From assembly GCF_900114245.1 (NCBI RefSeq), contig NZ_FOSK01000004.1, positions 310,001 through 374,000 on the forward strand: a stretch of 64,000 bases of DNA, read 5' to 3'. Shown in pieces: positions 62,150 to 64,000 of the stretch. Numbering within the stretch: the first letter of the stretch is position 1; each line of letters opens with the position of its first letter. The notes below the pieces were generated by a model, which searched no databases, was not told where the DNA came from, and worked only from the letters and a program-made list of their open reading frames with translations. This stretch comes from Pseudovibrio ascidiaceicola. Lineage in GTDB: Bacteria; Pseudomonadota; Alphaproteobacteria; Rhizobiales; Stappiaceae. The position numbers and the translations under genes were made by a program.

Positions 62150-63955
62150 ATGGCGCAGTTTGCGTTTGGAACAGTACTTTTTGTCGACAGGCTTAGTCAT
62201 GAGCCTGCGCGTCTCTTCCAAGCCCCAAAGCGCGTGCTGACCTGCCAAACTCTTTCTGAGGTCCCTCAGTTTCTTCAGCAACTGGAACAAGAGCGCAAAG
62301 CGGGTCACTATCTGGCTGGCTTCTTCTCCTATGAATTTGGTTTTGCGTTTGAAGAGAAGCTGAAGCAGCGCTTCAAGGGCACGGGCAATGTGCCTCTTGC
62401 CTGGTTTGGAGTTTACGATGCGCCTCAGCTTTTGACCCGAGATGAAGAAGCGCAATGGCTGGTTGAGGCTGCTGGCAATGAAGCCGCCCCTTCCATTCAC
62501 ATCAACCAGTTTGACATGAGCAAAGGCGACTATGAGAGTGCCTTTGCGAAAACACAGCAGCATCTTGCGCAAGGTGACATCTACCAGATCAACCTGACCA
62601 TGCGGGCAGACCTTGAGCAAACTGGAAGTGCGGCAGCTCTGTTTGACAATCTGCTGTTCCAGCAACCGGTTGGGTATGCGGCACTGCTGCATCTGGGCGA
62701 TCAGAAAGTTCTTTCAATTTCTCCAGAATTGTTTTTGGATCGCAAGGGCAAGCAACTGACGACACGCCCGATGAAGGGCACGGCGCAACGCGGCCGTACG
62801 AGCGAAGAAGATGCGCGTGTTCAGGACTGGCTGCAAAGTGATGTGAAGTCGCGCGCCGAGAACACTATGATCCTTGATCTGATGCGCAATGACCTCTCCC
62901 GTATCACCAAAGCAGGCAGCGTTTGTGTTCCCTCTCACTGTGAGGTTGAGCAGTACCGCAGCCTGTTCCAGATGACCTCTACCACCACTGGTGAGCTGGT
63001 GGATGGCGCTGAACTGCCCGAGATTATCGAGGAACTGTTTCCGTGTGGCTCCATCACCGGAGCGCCGAAGCTTTGGGCCATGGAGATCATTGATGAGCTG
63101 GAGAAGAGCCCGCGCGGGATCTACACCGGCTCTATTGGCATGATCGAACCCAATGGCGACTTCACGTTCAATGTGGCAATCCGTACTCTGGTGATTGACG
63201 AGGATGGCACAGCAGAAATGGGGACTGGCTCAGGTGTTGTATTCGATTCCGGAGCGTCACCAGAATATGATGAGTGCCTGCTGAAACTGAACTTTCTGAA
63301 GGCCTCAGAAGAGCGCTTCACCCTATTTGAAACCATGGGCTGGACGCCTGACGAAGGCTACACGTTGCTGGAACGTCATTTGCAACGGATGGCCGACAGT
63401 GCATCTTACTTCGGCTTCAACTGGAATCTGGATCAGGCATTGAGCGTGCTTTCAGACCATGCAGCAGTGTTTGATCGCGATATGCGGGTGCGGCTTGATC
63501 TCTATGAAGATGGGCAGTTCATGCTGACTGCGCAGGAAATGCCAGCAGCAAGCGGTGATGACTGGCGGATCTGCCTTGCAGACGAGCGCGTCCATTCACA
63601 GGATCGGTTCCTGTTCCACAAAACCAGCCAGCGTCGTTTCTATGATCAGACGCGCACAGATTATGCTGCTCGATATGGATGCTCTGAGGTCATTTTTCTC
63701 AATGAAGCTGGGTATCTGACCGAAGGCAGCTTTACCAATCTGTTTATCCGCAAGGACGGCAAGTTGCTCACCCCTGCTCTTACGCATGGGTTATTGCCGG
63801 GTGTTTTCCGCGCTGGTTTGCTGGAGCATGGATATGCAGAGGAAGCGGATCTGACAGTCCATGATTTGCAGTCAGCAGATGCTGTTTATATTGGTAACTC
63901 CCTGCGGGGATTGATGAATGCCAGCCTCATTTCTCTTGATGCTGACGTAAGTTAG
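62150..63955 (+). CDS. pabB: Fused aminodeoxychorismate synthase component I and aminodeoxychorismate lyase
   Basis: A 601-residue PabB-PabC fusion for the p-aminobenzoate branch of folate synthesis. Residues 1-390 are the chorismate-binding domain: P-M-K-G-T at 207-211 with the catalytic Lys209, then LMRNDLSRITKAGSVCVP and FPCGSITGAPK. Residues about 395-601 are a PLP fold-type IV lyase (TLFETMGWTPDEGYTLLERHLQRM), with the PLP lysine likely in LFHKTSQRRFYDQ. The glutaminase PabA is not in this window. Start just after AGGT; the rest of the window beyond it holds no gene. Confidence 0.92.
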   Translation: MAQFAFGTVLFVDRLSHEPARLFQAPKRVLTCQTLSEVPQFLQQLEQERKAGHYLAGFFSYEFGFAFEEKLKQRFKGTGNVPLAWFGVYDAPQLLTRDEEAQWLVEAAGNEAAPSIHINQFDMSKGDYESAFAKTQQHLAQGDIYQINLTMRADLEQTGSAAALFDNLLFQQPVGYAALLHLGDQKVLSISPELFLDRKGKQLTTRPMKGTAQRGRTSEEDARVQDWLQSDVKSRAENTMILDLMRNDLSRITKAGSVCVPSHCEVEQYRSLFQMTSTTTGELVDGAELPEIIEELFPCGSITGAPKLWAMEIIDELEKSPRGIYTGSIGMIEPNGDFTFNVAIRTLVIDEDGTAEMGTGSGVVFDSGASPEYDECLLKLNFLKASEERFTLFETMGWTPDEGYTLLERHLQRMADSASYFGFNWNLDQALSVLSDHAAVFDRDMRVRLDLYEDGQFMLTAQEMPAASGDDWRICLADERVHSQDRFLFHKTSQRRFYDQTRTDYAARYGCSEVIFLNEAGYLTEGSFTNLFIRKDGKLLTPALTHGLLPGVFRAGLLEHGYAEEADLTVHDLQSADAVYIGNSLRGLMNASLISLDADVS

Positions 63956-64000
63956 GCTTGCTTGGCTCGGGATGGACAATAGCATTCCGCAGCATCTTCA

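Overview
The window looks like a chromosome segment of a marine alphaproteobacterium. My best guess is a Pseudovibrio-like member of the Stappiaceae. This rests on the housekeeping genes (infC with an AUU start, lepA, pheST, a fused pabB-pabC), many LysR regulators, small Omp25-like barrels and moderate GC. It is inference, not a database result.

Layout. 1-9.8 kb: the 5' end of infC, a glycosyltransferase, hydrolases, and two LysR genes each divergent from stress or redox enzymes (a VOC protein and two paralogous flavodoxin-fold proteins), plus sugE/gdx, an SDR with an NDK-like protein, and a patatin. 9.9-25 kb: mepA, paralogous outer-membrane barrels, lepA, phnA, membrane and secreted proteins, a LysR-controlled pair, and a 45-aa membrane protein. 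25-31 kb: a sulfatase, an AprI/Inh-type lipoprotein, and a tyrosine phenol-lyase/aromatic amino acid permease pair. 32-41 kb: one copy of an RNA-plus-90-aa-protein module, a protein made of three fused outer-membrane barrels, a BamE-like lipoprotein, a DUF134 regulator and pheST. 41-43.5 kb: an AT-rich defence island carrying a TIR-like protein and a membrane-anchored macro-domain protein (type II Thoeris layout), followed by a zinc-ribbon/HEPN protein. 43.5-44.1 kb: the second, inverted copy of the RNA/90-aa module.

46.1-57.9 kb is an integrated element of 11.8 kb. It is bounded by an exact 22-bp direct repeat derived from the 3' end of a tRNA-Ser(GGA) gene. It encodes integrase, an XRE repressor, terminase small and large subunits, portal, a protease-capsid fusion and head-completion proteins, but no tail, baseplate or lysis gene. 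That gene set fits a capsid-encoding phage satellite (cf-PICI-like) better than a full prophage, although a decayed prophage is not excluded. 58-64 kb returns to core genes: msrA, a MarR regulator, a chemoreceptor and pabBC.

The most interesting items are the duplicated structured-RNA/90-aa module (conserved fold, one compensatory base-pair change, mutually exclusive pairing segments), the tail-less capsid element, the Thoeris-HEPN island and the triple-barrel outer-membrane protein.
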